From Ancylobacter sp. WKF20 (GTDB taxonomy: Bacteria; Pseudomonadota; Alphaproteobacteria; Rhizobiales; Xanthobacteraceae), in NCBI RefSeq assembly GCF_029760895.1, contig NZ_CP121679.1, positions 124,001-188,000 of the forward strand: 64,000 nt of DNA, read 5' to 3'. This document shows, piece by piece, positions 52,234-61,425 of this stretch. Below the pieces are notes generated by a model. That model ran no database searches. It worked only from the letters and a program-made list of their open reading frames with translations, and was not told where the DNA came from. Numbering within the stretch: position 1 is the first letter of the stretch; every line of letters begins with the position of its first letter. The translations under genes and the position numbers were made by a program.

Positions 52234-53487
52234 ATGAGCATGAAGATGACGGCGACGAACGAACGGTTCGAAGCTCTCGATTCCTGGCGCGGTATCTGTG
52301 CCGTCATGGTCATCATCTACCATTTCATTTACATTGTACGACTGGATTATCTGCATTGGAGCGTGATCTCCAATGCGTATCTGTTCGTCGATTTCTTCTT
52401 CGTGCTGTCGGGTTTCGTGGTCTGCCACGCCTATCGCGACCGCCTGCGCAGCGGACGCCATGTCGGCGGGTTTCTGCTGCGGCGTGTCGGCCGGCTCTGG
52501 CCGCTGCATCTGGCGGTGCTGTTCGCCTTCATGCTGGCGGTCATGGCCATCAATATCTACGGCCGGCATCCCGACAATCTGATGATCGAAGCCGGCACCG
52601 GCAACTACTCCCTACGGGCGCTGCTGCTGAACGTGGCGCTGCTCAACTCCATGGGCTTTTACGGCGTCGCCTGGAACGGCCCGGCCTGGAGCATCGGGGC
52701 GGAGTTCTACACTTACGCGCTGTTTGCGGCGGTCACTCTTCTGGCGGGAGCCCGGCGGCTTGTGCCGGCGGCGATCACCGTCATGCTGCTGGCGATGGGC
52801 GCCATTCTGCTGGTCGCGCCGACCTATATGAACTCGACCGCCGATTACGGCTTCATCCGCTGCATCGCCGGCTTCTTTGGCGGGGTGCTGACCTATCATC
52901 TTCACCAAAGGCTGCGCCACCGCGCCTTGCCGATGGCGACGCTTTGGGAAGTGACGGTGGTCGTGCTGGCGGGGCTATTCATCGCCTCGGTCGGCATCGG
53001 ACCGGACGAGGTGCGGCCATGGAGCGTTCTTGCCCCTGTCGCCTTCGGCGCGGCGATCCTTGTCTTCGCCCGCGAGGGCGGCATGGTCTCGGTGGCGCTG
53101 CGCACCCGCCCGCTGCGCGCGCTGGGCGGCTGGTCCTACTCGATCTACCTGATCCACATGCCGCTGCTGATCCTGATGGCTTATGGCATCTGGCTCTATG
53201 GCGACGTGGCGGGCGTGGCGGTGCGCCAGCAAGTGGATGTGCTCGGTCACGCCAAGACGCTGTACGACCTCGGCAATCCGCTGCTCACCACGGCGCTGCT
53301 CGCTGGCTTCGTCGGGTTGGTGATCGCGCTGGCCTCGTTCACCTATACGCGGATCGAGGAGCCGTGGCGCGACCGCTTCGCCCGCGTCGCCCGCAATTAC
53401 GAGACGCGCGGGCGCAGCTACGCCCCGCTGCCCTCGCGTTCGGTGACCGGCATGACCGTTCCCGTGCGGATCCAGCGGCGCCGCTGA
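52234..53487 (+). CDS. Membrane acyltransferase (acyltransferase-3 family)
   Basis: A 417-residue protein from ATG 52234 with a GGAGGA site. FEALDSWRGICAVMVIIYHF, then NAYLFVDFFFVLSGFVVCHAYRDRL and LRRVGRLWPLHL, are the N-terminal signature of the acyltransferase-3/OafA family (LD..RG..A..V..YH; FFVLSGF). About ten helices follow and YSIYLIHMPLL lies near the end. It O-acylates a cell-surface glycan or similar acceptor; the substrate is unknown. It runs towards the H4MPT cluster and ends 4 bp before the folB-like stop. Confidence 0.85.
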   Translation: MSMKMTATNERFEALDSWRGICAVMVIIYHFIYIVRLDYLHWSVISNAYLFVDFFFVLSGFVVCHAYRDRLRSGRHVGGFLLRRVGRLWPLHLAVLFAFMLAVMAINIYGRHPDNLMIEAGTGNYSLRALLLNVALLNSMGFYGVAWNGPAWSIGAEFYTYALFAAVTLLAGARRLVPAAITVMLLAMGAILLVAPTYMNSTADYGFIRCIAGFFGGVLTYHLHQRLRHRALPMATLWEVTVVVLAGLFIASVGIGPDEVRPWSVLAPVAFGAAILVFAREGGMVSVALRTRPLRALGGWSYSIYLIHMPLLILMAYGIWLYGDVAGVAVRQQVDVLGHAKTLYDLGNPLLTTALLAGFVGLVIALASFTYTRIEEPWRDRFARVARNYETRGRSYAPLPSRSVTGMTVPVRIQRRR

Positions 53488-53491
53488 AGGC

Positions 53492-53854
53492 TCAGCGCTC
53501 GCGTGTGATCTCCACGCCGGCATCGCGGAAGATGCCGGCGATGGGGGCTGACGGTTTGTGCAGCTCGACCCGCACCTTCGTCACCGCCGCATAGCGCTCG
53601 AGCACGGCCTGACAGATCGCCTGCGCCAGCGCCTCCAGAATGTGGAAGCGGTGGCCGGACGAGACCTCGTGGACCAGCGCGAAGACCTTCTCATAGCCCA
53701 CCGTCGCCCCGTAATCGTCGGCCACCGCGGCGGGTGCCGCGTCGAGCCACCAGTCGATGTCGACGATGAAGCGCTGGCCGAGCCGCGCCTCTTCCTCGTG
53801 CAGCCCATGGTGAGCGTGCAGTTCGATGCCTCGGAGGAAGATGCGGTCGGACAT
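53492..53854 (-). CDS. Dihydroneopterin aldolase-like protein (FolB family)
   Basis: A 120-residue FolB-fold protein: IFLRGIELHAHHGLHEEEARLGQRFIVDIDWWLD, with the usual G.....E....Q.F..D strand, YEKVFALVHEVSSG and VRVELHKPSAPIAGIFRDAGVEI. It cleaves dihydroneopterin or a related pterin. Its place at the end of a C1-cofactor operon suggests a role in H4MPT rather than folate synthesis, but this is not shown. Confidence 0.82.
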   Translation of the reverse strand: MSDRIFLRGIELHAHHGLHEEEARLGQRFIVDIDWWLDAAPAAVADDYGATVGYEKVFALVHEVSSGHRFHILEALAQAICQAVLERYAAVTKVRVELHKPSAPIAGIFRDAGVEITRER

Positions 53855-53869
53855 GAGCGTTCTCGAGCT

Positions 53870-54910
53870 TCAGGCGGTGAGGGCGGCGGCAAGGAGGCCG
53901 ACGGCGACGGCGGGCGCGCAATCCGCCGCGGCGGCTGCGAGGCTCTCGTCGTCGGTGAGCACATTGGCAAGGTCGAGATAGGTCACATCCCGTCGCTCGG
54001 CGAGGCGGGCGGCGAGAAAACGTCCGACGCCGGCGCCGACGATCAGGTCGATCTCGTTCTCCTGCGCCGAGGCGACACAATCCATGGCGCGGCTGAGCCG
54101 GTGCAACTGCGCCTCCGACAGATGCCGGGCAAGTGCCCTGGCAGGGGCAAGGCCCCCGGGCGCGAGGTCGTGACCGACCATGCGCAGCAGACGGCGCGCG
54201 CTGGCTTCCTCGGTCTTCGGCCCGCCATCCGCGCTGGCATGCAGGTCCGCCCCCTCCGGCAGATCGCCGGTGAGGCGGTAGATATCCGCTGTGGTCGCGT
54301 AATGCTCGGCCATGAGCGGCAGCCAGCGCCCGCCAAAGGGAGCTTCCTGGGCCAGCGCCATGACGGGCGTGCGCGCCGCGCCGGTATAGATCAGCTCATT
54401 GCTGGCAAGGCGTTCGGCATCGGTGAAGCCGCGCGCCGTCACCCGGCCGGAGGAAAAGGGGATGATGTCGGCGGTGGTCGAGCCGATGTCGATCAGCAGC
54501 CCGCCCGGCAGCAGATGCGCCAGCACGGCGGCGGTGGCGTACCAGTTCGCCGATCCGATGCTGTCGGCATGGGCGACCGCCTGCTCGGCCGGCACGAAGC
54601 CTTCCGGTCCCGCGAACAGGGCCAGCGGGGCGCCGCTGAGTTCCTCCATGAGGATCGCCGCCGTGCCGATGACGCCGCTGCGCCGGTCCGGCCAGAGATC
54701 GGCGACTTCGGCCGTCATGGTCACGGCGGAAGGCACGTCGGCGGCGAATTCGGCGCGCAGGCTGCGGATCGCCTCACGCAGGTTATCGGCACCCTTCCAG
54801 ACCGGACAGGGCACGATGCGCACGGCCTTGAGGCCTCCCTCGAATCCGAAGGCGGCAAGCTTCACATGGGCGCCGCCAACATCCCAACCAAGGCGGGCAA
54901 TACGGGTCAA
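53870..54910 (-). CDS. H4MPT-linked C1-transfer pathway protein (MfnF-like, hydantoinase/oxoprolinase fold)
   Basis: A 346-residue ASKHA-fold protein starting MTRIARLGWDVGGAHVKLAAF, a phosphate-binding DxGGxH loop. LLIDIGSTTADIIPFSSGRV is the second nucleotide loop, and the C-terminal VGAGVGRFLAARLAERRD the adenosine motif. The archaeal relative MfnF makes the furan-phenol ether of methanofuran. Bacteria with this family build methylofuran, the carrier for the Fhc complex. It overlaps the ATP-grasp gene by 4 bp. Confidence 0.82.
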   Translation of the reverse strand: MTRIARLGWDVGGAHVKLAAFGFEGGLKAVRIVPCPVWKGADNLREAIRSLRAEFAADVPSAVTMTAEVADLWPDRRSGVIGTAAILMEELSGAPLALFAGPEGFVPAEQAVAHADSIGSANWYATAAVLAHLLPGGLLIDIGSTTADIIPFSSGRVTARGFTDAERLASNELIYTGAARTPVMALAQEAPFGGRWLPLMAEHYATTADIYRLTGDLPEGADLHASADGGPKTEEASARRLLRMVGHDLAPGGLAPARALARHLSEAQLHRLSRAMDCVASAQENEIDLIVGAGVGRFLAARLAERRDVTYLDLANVLTDDESLAAAAADCAPAVAVGLLAAALTA

Positions 54911-55869
54911 AGGCTGATCTCGACTGGGTGGGAGGGAGGAAGACTGTTCATGTCCGGCACCATCCCGTCCTGCACGAGCTCGGCGACGAAGGCCAGAGGG
55001 TTGATGCCGAGCGCGCGCCGCAAGCCGACATAGGCGGTGGTCAGCCGTGGGTTGATCTCGACGACGACAGGCCCGCTCGGCGTCGCGATATAGTCGACGC
55101 CGAGTATCCCATGCAGGCCGGGCAGGGCGGCGCCAATGGCATCCGCCAGCGCCCGCAGGGTATCATCGACCGGGAAGGCGCCGACCGTCAGGCCCCTGAA
55201 AAGGAGCTGTCCGTCGGCCTCGACCACATGCTGGCGGTTGGCGGTGAGTACCTGGGCTCGCCCCGACTGGCAGAGCAGGGTCAGGCTCGCGGCCGTGCCA
55301 ACGATAAAGGGCTGGATCACCACCCCGGTGGGATAGGGACCGGGCGGCAGGCGCCGGAACACGTGCACGTCCATGGCGCCCGCGCCATCATCCGGCTTGA
55401 TGACCAAGGGGCCGGACAGGCCCGCCGGCACCGTGGAGGGCGACCAACTTGGCACAAAGGGGATGCCCGCCGCGGCGAGGTGGGTTGCCGTCCGCAGCTT
55501 TGAGCTGCACGTCTGCAACGTCTCGACATCGCAGGCGATCACCCGGCGGTTGCGGGCGCCCAACTGCTCGACCAGGCTGTGCAGGATGCCCTCGCATTCC
55601 GGCGCGATCGGCCAGCAGCAATCGGTCTGCGCCGCAAGTTCGCTCCAGATAGCCCGCGTGTCCTCCCCCGGCCCTATGGCCCGGCTCTCCCCGCAGGGCG
55701 GGGCAGGCAGGCGGGCGTCGTGCGTGGTGAAGACGCGGACCCCCGGCAGATCCTCCAGATCAGCGATGAGCGCATCGCGCATCATCGCACCTTCGGCTAT
55801 CAGCGTTTCGGGAAGATCGGTGCCGGCATAGTCGCCGCCGGAGACCGTTTCGCAGACGAAGACCCGCAT
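54907..55869 (-). CDS. ATP-grasp ligase, MfnD-like
   Basis: A 320-residue ATP-grasp protein: MRVFVCETVSGGDYAGTDLPET and LIAEGAMMRDALIADLEDLPGV form the N-terminal domain. GPLVIKPDDGAGAMDVHVF is the P-loop equivalent, and GVDYIATPSGPVVVEINPRLTT supplies the metal site. The N-terminal pattern resembles archaeal tyramine-glutamate ligase MfnD, suggesting addition of glutamate during methylofuran synthesis. The specific reaction is inferred from family and cluster. It is divergent from the HisA-like gene with 44 bp between. Confidence 0.75.
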   Translation of the reverse strand: MRVFVCETVSGGDYAGTDLPETLIAEGAMMRDALIADLEDLPGVRVFTTHDARLPAPPCGESRAIGPGEDTRAIWSELAAQTDCCWPIAPECEGILHSLVEQLGARNRRVIACDVETLQTCSSKLRTATHLAAAGIPFVPSWSPSTVPAGLSGPLVIKPDDGAGAMDVHVFRRLPPGPYPTGVVIQPFIVGTAASLTLLCQSGRAQVLTANRQHVVEADGQLLFRGLTVGAFPVDDTLRALADAIGAALPGLHGILGVDYIATPSGPVVVEINPRLTTAYVGLRRALGINPLAFVAELVQDGMVPDMNSLPPSHPVEISL

Positions 55870-55913
55870 CAGACTTTCAAGCCCGGATAGACACGTCCCG
55901 GAAGGATCGCGCC

Positions 55914-56612
55914 TTGGAACTTATACCTGTCCTCGACCTGATGGGAGGTGTGGTCGTGCATGCCCGGCGCGGCATGCGCGCCCACTACCGGCCGATCGCC
56001 ACCCCGCTCTGCCCGAGCGCCGAGCCGGCGGAGGTCGCCGCGTCCCTCCTCGCTCTTGCGCCCTTCCGCACGCTCTACATCGCCGATCTCGACGCCATTG
56101 CCCGCAAGCAGGGGCATGGCACGACCGTGCGCGGGCTGATGGAGAGCCATCCGGGTGTGGACATGTGGGTCGATGCGGGCGAGGCCGCGCCTCAGGCGGT
56201 CGCGCGCCGCGCCGCGCAGGGGCCCGGTCGGCCGGTGGTTGGCAGCGAGGCGATGGCTGATCTCGCCACCGGGAGCGCGGCGCTGGCGGTCGGCGGGGCG
56301 ATTCTGTCGCTCGACTACGGCCCGGAGGGACCGCGCGGGCCGGCGCTGTTCCATGAGGACGCCACGCTGTGGCCAGAGGCGGTGATCGTCATGACGCTCA
56401 CCCGCGTCGGCGCCGGCGAGGGGCCGGATCTGGAGCGTCTGGGCGACATCATCCGCCGCGCCGGCAACCGGCGCGTCTACGCGGCCGGCGGGGTGCGTGA
56501 CCTCGATGATCTCACGCGCCTTGCCGATGCCGGAGCGGCTGGCGTGCTGCTGGCCAGCGCGCTTCATGACGGGCGGCTTTCGCCCGATGCCATCGCCCGC
56601 TTCATGGGCTGA
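55914..56612 (+). CDS. HisA/HisF-related TIM-barrel protein of C1-cofactor clusters
   Basis: A 232-residue protein from TTG 55914 with a GGAAGGA site 8 bp upstream: MELIPVLDLMGGVVVHARRG, then LYIADLDAIARKQGHG and VYAAGGVRDLDDLTRLADAGAAGVLLASALH. The fold and phosphate-binding ends are HisA-like, but true histidine genes are absent nearby. A HisA-like protein is a regular member of bacterial H4MPT gene clusters, with its reaction not firmly known. It overlaps the convergent CitG-like gene by 11 bp. Confidence 0.8.
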   Translation: MELIPVLDLMGGVVVHARRGMRAHYRPIATPLCPSAEPAEVAASLLALAPFRTLYIADLDAIARKQGHGTTVRGLMESHPGVDMWVDAGEAAPQAVARRAAQGPGRPVVGSEAMADLATGSAALAVGGAILSLDYGPEGPRGPALFHEDATLWPEAVIVMTLTRVGAGEGPDLERLGDIIRRAGNRRVYAAGGVRDLDDLTRLADAGAAGVLLASALHDGRLSPDAIARFMG

Positions 56613-57423
56613 GCGCCGCCGCGAACAGGGTGGCGACCGTCAGATCAGCGGTCGTGCCCGGGTTGAGGCCGCGCTGCTTCAACGCCTGGTCGAAAGCGAG
56701 CAGGGGCGGGTGCCGCTCGGCCGCCGGAGCGGCGAAGTCGACCTCGCGGGCGATCTCCGCCGCCTCCCGGCGCACCGCCTCCGCAACCTCCGGGCCGAAT
56801 TTGCGGGCGATATGGCTGTCGGGGAAGGCCGCGAGAAAGCCGAGATGCACCGCTTCCGCGCGGGCTTCCGGCTCGGCATCTTCGAGGTTTCTGAAGCGCG
56901 ACAAGCCGAGATCGAAGACATCGGCAAAGCCGCTGGCATATTGCCGGGCGATGCGGTCGCGCCCCGCCGCCAGTGTCATGGCCTGGATCAGGCCGATGCG
57001 CGGGGGGGCCGCCACATCATGCGATTCATGCCGGCCGAGTCCGCCCGGATTGGCCTGCGCGATGGCCCGAAAAGTCGCCTGCGCGTCGGACGCATCGAGA
57101 TCCTCCAGCACGACGTGAAGGCTGTCGCGCAGCGGCCCGCCCCGCTCGGCTGCCAACGCAAGTGGCGCGCAGAGCAGGACGATGCCGAGATTGGTGTTGA
57201 GCCCGGTCGCCGCGAGCGAGGCCGCCACTGCCCCCTCAATGCGCGCCCCGATCCGTTCGCCCGCGGCGGCGATGAACGGCGCGGCGGCCGCGGCCGCTTG
57301 CTCGAAATGGCGCACTTCCATCCCGTGACCGGGGCTGAAGCGGTGGACATTGCCCGCTTTCAGCGCGGCAAGCTCGGCCGCGCAGGCATGCTGAAAAGCC
57401 AGGGCGATGGCGTCGGGCGTCAT
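56602..57423 (-). CDS. CitG/MdcB-like triphosphoribosyl-dephospho-CoA synthase family protein
   Basis: A 273-residue protein. AFQHACAAELAALKAGNVHRF and the helix LASLAATGLNTNLGIVLLCAPLA-type segment (TGLNTNLGIVLLCAPL near residue 75) are the CitG signature, as are RGLNPGTTADLTVATLF at the C-terminus and KFGPEVAEAVRREAAEI. No citrate or malonate lyase genes are present, whereas CitG-like genes recur in H4MPT clusters, so a nucleotide or pterin ribosyl-phosphate transfer is likelier. It is joined to the next gene by TGATG. Confidence 0.8.
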   Translation of the reverse strand: MTPDAIALAFQHACAAELAALKAGNVHRFSPGHGMEVRHFEQAAAAAAPFIAAAGERIGARIEGAVAASLAATGLNTNLGIVLLCAPLALAAERGGPLRDSLHVVLEDLDASDAQATFRAIAQANPGGLGRHESHDVAAPPRIGLIQAMTLAAGRDRIARQYASGFADVFDLGLSRFRNLEDAEPEARAEAVHLGFLAAFPDSHIARKFGPEVAEAVRREAAEIAREVDFAAPAAERHPPLLAFDQALKQRGLNPGTTADLTVATLFAAALSP

Positions 57424-58343
57424 CAGGCATCGATCCGGGTGTCGGCACGCTGCGCGATGCTTCGGGCCACATGCGCGGCGAGGGCGGCTGCGACGTCGAC
57501 CTCGGTTGCCTTCTGCAAGCCCTTCCAGGCCGGCATGGAGTTGACCTCCAGCACCTGGAAGCGGCCTTCCGCATCCTCGATCAGGTCCACCCCGGCATAG
57601 TCCGCCCCGACGGCGGCGGTGGCGCGTATGGCGAAGTCGAATGCCTGTTCGTGGAAGGGTGCCGGCTCGCCGACCGCGCCCTGATGGATGTTGGTGATCC
57701 AGCGTGGCGAGCGGCGGATCATGGCGGCGGCAACATTGTCCCCGATGACAAAGACCCGCCAGTCGCAGAAGTCCGTGCGCGCCGGTTGGGCCACGAAGTC
57801 CTGCAGATAATAGACGCCACCGACCTTGTCGGGCTCCGGCAGTTCGGTGCGTGCCGGCACGCGGCGTATGCCCTTGCCCTGCGCACCGAAGAGCGGCTTC
57901 AGCACCAGATCGCCCGGCGCCTCGTCCACCAGCGCCTGCATCGCGGTGCGATCCTCACCGACGAAAGTGCGCGGTGTCGGCAGGCCGGCGCGGCCGACGA
58001 GAAAGCTGGTCATGCTCTTGTCGACGCAGCGTTCGACCGCCCGCGCATCGTTCATGACGAGAACGCCGAGCTCGCGCAGCGCGTGCAGCAGGCCGAGCCG
58101 CGCGGTGATCTGCTCGGTCGAGCCCTTGGCGATGAGCCGCACAAAGGCGGCGGCTGGCAGCTTGTCGCCGAAGCCGGGCAGCACCAGACCATGCGCGGTC
58201 TCGCCGATGGCGAAGCCGCAATCATTGAGCGAGAGTACGCTGACGCCGAGACCCTCGCGCTCCAGCGCCGCCTTCAGCGTGCGGGTGTGCCAGTCGGCAT
58301 CCTCGGTGAAGATGACGACGCGGTCGCTGCGCGGGGCGCTCAT
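57423..58343 (-). CDS. RimK-like ATP-grasp glutamate ligase (MptN-like)
   Basis: A 306-residue RimK-type protein. DLVLKPLFGAQGKGIRRVPA is the ATP-binding loop, YYLQDFV...DWRVFVIGD the substrate strand, and VDLIEDAEGRFQVLEVNSMPAWKGL the metal site. RimK relatives add glutamate to cofactors, and MptN does so for H4MPT. Operon partners mch, mtdB and beta-RFAP synthase favour a H4MPT tail role. It overlaps mch by 4 bp. Confidence 0.82.
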   Translation of the reverse strand: MSAPRSDRVVIFTEDADWHTRTLKAALEREGLGVSVLSLNDCGFAIGETAHGLVLPGFGDKLPAAAFVRLIAKGSTEQITARLGLLHALRELGVLVMNDARAVERCVDKSMTSFLVGRAGLPTPRTFVGEDRTAMQALVDEAPGDLVLKPLFGAQGKGIRRVPARTELPEPDKVGGVYYLQDFVAQPARTDFCDWRVFVIGDNVAAAMIRRSPRWITNIHQGAVGEPAPFHEQAFDFAIRATAAVGADYAGVDLIEDAEGRFQVLEVNSMPAWKGLQKATEVDVAAALAAHVARSIAQRADTRIDA

Positions 58344-59308
58344 GCGAAGGATCGGTCGAGCACCGCCTCATTATACGCGCCGTGGCTGAAGCTGCGGCCG
58401 GTTTCGAGCGCCGTGACGGTGACGCGCGCCGGGCTGAACAGCATCGGGTCCATGGCGTAGAAATCGCCATTATAGGCCGCGAAAATCTCCCCGAACGGCC
58501 GGCCATAGTCACGCGAACTGGCGCTTGGCAGGCCGGAGGCGAGCACGGCGGCTTCTTCTTCGGGACCATCGACGAAGAGATGCACATCGCCGCCATAGAG
58601 AGTGGCGTCGTTGGTGCGGCCCATGGCGGCGACGAAATCCGGCGCGGGCGGCGGCAGCGGCGCGCTGGCCAGCCCGTCGATGATGCGGTCCAGCGGGAAA
58701 TGCAATGCGTGCGCCTTGTGCAGCGCCACTTCCATCACGCGGGCGACGATCTGCACCGTGCCGGCGAGGCTGCGCGTGGGCGTGAGGATGAGGGTCAGCC
58801 GGTCCACCGCCACGCCGCAGTCGAGGGCGATGCGGTCGATCAGCGGCTCGGGCGGGAACTGGTCGACCTCGAGCACCAGCGTGGCGCTGGCAGCGCTGTC
58901 GCGGTAGCCGAGTTCCTCAAACAGCTTCTCCTTGGCATGGAGCGCGCGGCCGGGACCGGAGCCGAGCGCGAAGAAGTCGCCCTCGGCAAGGCTCCAGCCG
59001 GCATATTGGCTGGCGAGGCAGCCCATGACCGGATCGGGCGAGCGCACGCTCACCAGCGTGCCCCAGCGGGCAAAGCGTGGGGCCGGGACGATTTCGACGC
59101 TGCCGAGGCCGCCAAGGCAGATCTCGGCAATCAGCCGACCCGCCTCGATGCCGCCCCGCGCGACAATGCCGGCGTCGACGATCCGCGCGCCCTTGGCGCT
59201 GTGCGTGACCGAGAGGCGCAAGGTTTCGGCGCGCGCGACCAGCGCCTCGACGAGCGGCGCGGCGAGGGCGGAGACGCTCGGGCGCGAGGGGTGGAAAGGG
59301 GTATCCAT
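58340..59308 (-). CDS. mch: Methenyl-H4MPT cyclohydrolase
   Basis: A 322-residue Mch. HSAKGARIVDAGIVARGGIEAG, then CLGGLGSVEIVPAPRFARW, VRSPDPVMGCLASQYAGW, and GRTNDATLYGGDVHLFVDG are family hallmarks. It interconverts methenyl- and formyl-H4MPT in formaldehyde oxidation, after MtdB and before the Ftr/Fhc step. It belongs to an operon with the RimK-like gene (overlap) and an upstream ATP-grasp gene (7-bp gap). Confidence 0.95.
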   Translation of the reverse strand: MDTPFHPSRPSVSALAAPLVEALVARAETLRLSVTHSAKGARIVDAGIVARGGIEAGRLIAEICLGGLGSVEIVPAPRFARWGTLVSVRSPDPVMGCLASQYAGWSLAEGDFFALGSGPGRALHAKEKLFEELGYRDSAASATLVLEVDQFPPEPLIDRIALDCGVAVDRLTLILTPTRSLAGTVQIVARVMEVALHKAHALHFPLDRIIDGLASAPLPPPAPDFVAAMGRTNDATLYGGDVHLFVDGPEEEAAVLASGLPSASSRDYGRPFGEIFAAYNGDFYAMDPMLFSPARVTVTALETGRSFSHGAYNEAVLDRSFA

Positions 59309-59315
59309 CAGAGTG

Positions 59316-60479
59316 TCACTCCGCAGCTTGGCGGCTGGCTGCGTTCAGCCCATGCCAGATGTGGTCGAGGCGCCCGGCGAGCACGGCACGGGCTTCCGAG
59401 ACGGTGGAGCCGCCAGCGAACACGGTGCAGACCGGTTCGCCGGGGCCGATGGGTGTGCCGGGCGCCGGTCGATCGGCGGTCCAGTCGGGGAGAGGATCGG
59501 TGCCAGTCTCGACCGGCCGGTCGGCATAGAGGATGGCGGCGGCCTGGGCACCGCCGAACGTCTCGGCGTCAGCGAGTGCCAGCGCCGGAAGGCGCCCGGC
59601 ACAGGCCTCGCTGTGAAGGCCCAGCAGCGGGGGCAGCGGCGCGCGGTCGAACAGGTCGAGCGTCGCGCCGGGGCGCGGGTTAATCTCGATAAGCCACCAG
59701 CGTCCGCCATCGACGATGAGATCGGCACTGGCCAGCCCGACCAGCCCGCTGGCGCCGGTGATGGCGTCGAGCGCATGGCCGACTTCGGCTTCAAGGCGCG
59801 CCGCGAGGCGGATCGGCCCGGCCGCGCCGCCATAGCGGAAAGGCGCGCCGGGGGCGGGCGCGCACCATTGCTCGGAAAAACCGATCAGCCGCGCTTGTCG
59901 GCCATTGCCCAGAAACAGCGCTGAGACGGCATGGCCCGCCACGAACTCCTGCAGGTAGTGGCCGGCTCCCCGCGCCGTATCCGCAAAACGCACATGCCCG
60001 CCGCCCGCGCCCCCCGCCTGCTTTTCAACCGTGCGTACACCGGCGGGTGCTGTCGTCTCGAACATGCGCGGGTGCGGCACGCGAAGATCGGCCAGCAGGC
60101 CGGCAAAGGCCTCCGGCGTCTTGAGCCAGGTCAGCGTGCGCCGGCCATTGGCGAGCAGCGGGAAGCGCGTCGCCAGCGTCTCCACCAGGTCAGGCCGATC
60201 CTCGAAGCCGCTGCCGAGCACGACGGGCATCCCCGCCGGCAGATACGCGCCGAGCTGCGCTATGAGATCGTCCGCGTCGAAGCTCAGCCCGCTCCCCGAG
60301 CGCAGCCGCACATATGTCGCGGCGAGCGCACGCGTGTCCTCGTCCCCGAACAGGTCGAAGACGAGAGGGCGCAGTCCCGCCCGGCGCGCGGAGGCGGCAA
60401 GCGCCCGCGCGCTGAGCGCGACAACCGCGATGTCGGCGTCCGTCTCAGGCGGCGAGGGAGCGTGCGAGCGCAAAGGCAT
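59316..60479 (-). CDS. ATP-grasp protein of the H4MPT cluster
   Basis: A 387-residue ATP-grasp protein. The N-terminal domain reads AVVALSARALAASARRAGLRP with PLVFDLFGDEDTR next. TVEKQAGGAGGGHVRFADT is the nucleotide loop, and LVGLASADLIVDGGRWWLIEINPRPGATLDLFDR the metal-binding end. This ATP-grasp type is found beside mtdB and mch in methylotrophs. It is the third ATP-grasp protein in this cluster, and its acceptor is unknown. It overlaps mtdB by 35 bp, so a later start is possible. Confidence 0.75.
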   Translation of the reverse strand: MPLRSHAPSPPETDADIAVVALSARALAASARRAGLRPLVFDLFGDEDTRALAATYVRLRSGSGLSFDADDLIAQLGAYLPAGMPVVLGSGFEDRPDLVETLATRFPLLANGRRTLTWLKTPEAFAGLLADLRVPHPRMFETTAPAGVRTVEKQAGGAGGGHVRFADTARGAGHYLQEFVAGHAVSALFLGNGRQARLIGFSEQWCAPAPGAPFRYGGAAGPIRLAARLEAEVGHALDAITGASGLVGLASADLIVDGGRWWLIEINPRPGATLDLFDRAPLPPLLGLHSEACAGRLPALALADAETFGGAQAAAILYADRPVETGTDPLPDWTADRPAPGTPIGPGEPVCTVFAGGSTVSEARAVLAGRLDHIWHGLNAASRQAAE

Positions 60480-61341
60480 CCTCGAAACCGAAGGTGAGGG
60501 CTTCCGTCGTAACCTTCATCCGCTTCAGCAATTCATGCTGCACGCGGTACTTCAGGTGCCCGATGGTGAGCGCGCCGATGCCCAGCGTTCCGTTCGCCAG
60601 CACCTTGCCATCCGCATGGGCGTCGATGCCCGCGATGCCGGCGGGCGGCACGGCGTTCACGTCGGCGGCGGCGATGAGATTGCGGGCGGAGGCGAGGGCG
60701 TCGGCCGAGAGGATTTCGACACCGGCCTTGCCGCAGGCGAGCACGACATGCGCCTCCGGCACCAAAGCGCGCTTCTCATCCTCGCTGGCAGCGCTGGCGC
60801 TGGCGATGTCGACATCGAAGCGGCGCTGGAAGTCGCGCGCCTTCACCGCCACCGCCTCGACGTCGCGATGGCTGACGAAGGTGACATGGGCGCCGGCCTG
60901 CGCGGCGATAACGCCGGCAATGCCGCCGACAACGCCAGTCGCGCCATAGACCTGAACTTTCAAGCCCTTGACGCCATCGGGATGCGTCGGGCGCAGCTTG
61001 CGCTCGACTTCCGCAACCATGGCAGCGGCGGTGGTGAAGGAGCCGGCCGGGTCGACGAAGACGGAAATCTCGAAGGGCGGAAACAGCACGCTCTTCGCCT
61101 TGGCCGCCATGTCGAGGGCGAGGCTCGCATCCTTGCCGCCGATGAACAGGCCGGTGCGCGGTGCCGCCTGCGGGGCGCGCGAGAACATCATGTCCTGCGT
61201 CAGGTCACCCATCTCATCGAGGGTGACGCCCGAATAGGGCAGGATGGTCGCGTAGCCGGCGTCGACGGCCATGTTCACGTCGAAAGGCGAGACGTGACGC
61301 AGTGGGGAGACGATGTGGAGAATCGGGGCGATGTCCGCCAT
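60445..61341 (-). CDS. mtdB: NAD(P)-dependent methylene-H4MPT dehydrogenase
   Basis: A 298-residue protein: ADIAPILHIVSPLRHVSPFDVNMAVDAG with the conserved PF..NMA.D, GVTLDEMGDLTQDMMFSRAP, and the Rossmann motif KVQVYGATGVVGGIAGVIAA. RNLIAAADVNAVPPAGIAGID completes the family match to MtdB/MtdA. It oxidises methylene-H4MPT to methenyl-H4MPT with NAD(P). The sequence GDLTQDMMFSRAP favours MtdB over MtdA, though this is recalled, not aligned. Confidence 0.92.
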   Translation of the reverse strand: MADIAPILHIVSPLRHVSPFDVNMAVDAGYATILPYSGVTLDEMGDLTQDMMFSRAPQAAPRTGLFIGGKDASLALDMAAKAKSVLFPPFEISVFVDPAGSFTTAAAMVAEVERKLRPTHPDGVKGLKVQVYGATGVVGGIAGVIAAQAGAHVTFVSHRDVEAVAVKARDFQRRFDVDIASASAASEDEKRALVPEAHVVLACGKAGVEILSADALASARNLIAAADVNAVPPAGIAGIDAHADGKVLANGTLGIGALTIGHLKYRVQHELLKRMKVTTEALTFGFEDAFALARSLAA

Positions 61342-61425
61342 TGGTTTCGATCCCTAGGCAAAAACGGGCCTTGCGGCCTCTGATGATGGGGAAGGAGCGA
61401 CGCGGGCCCTAAGCCAAAGCCGTCG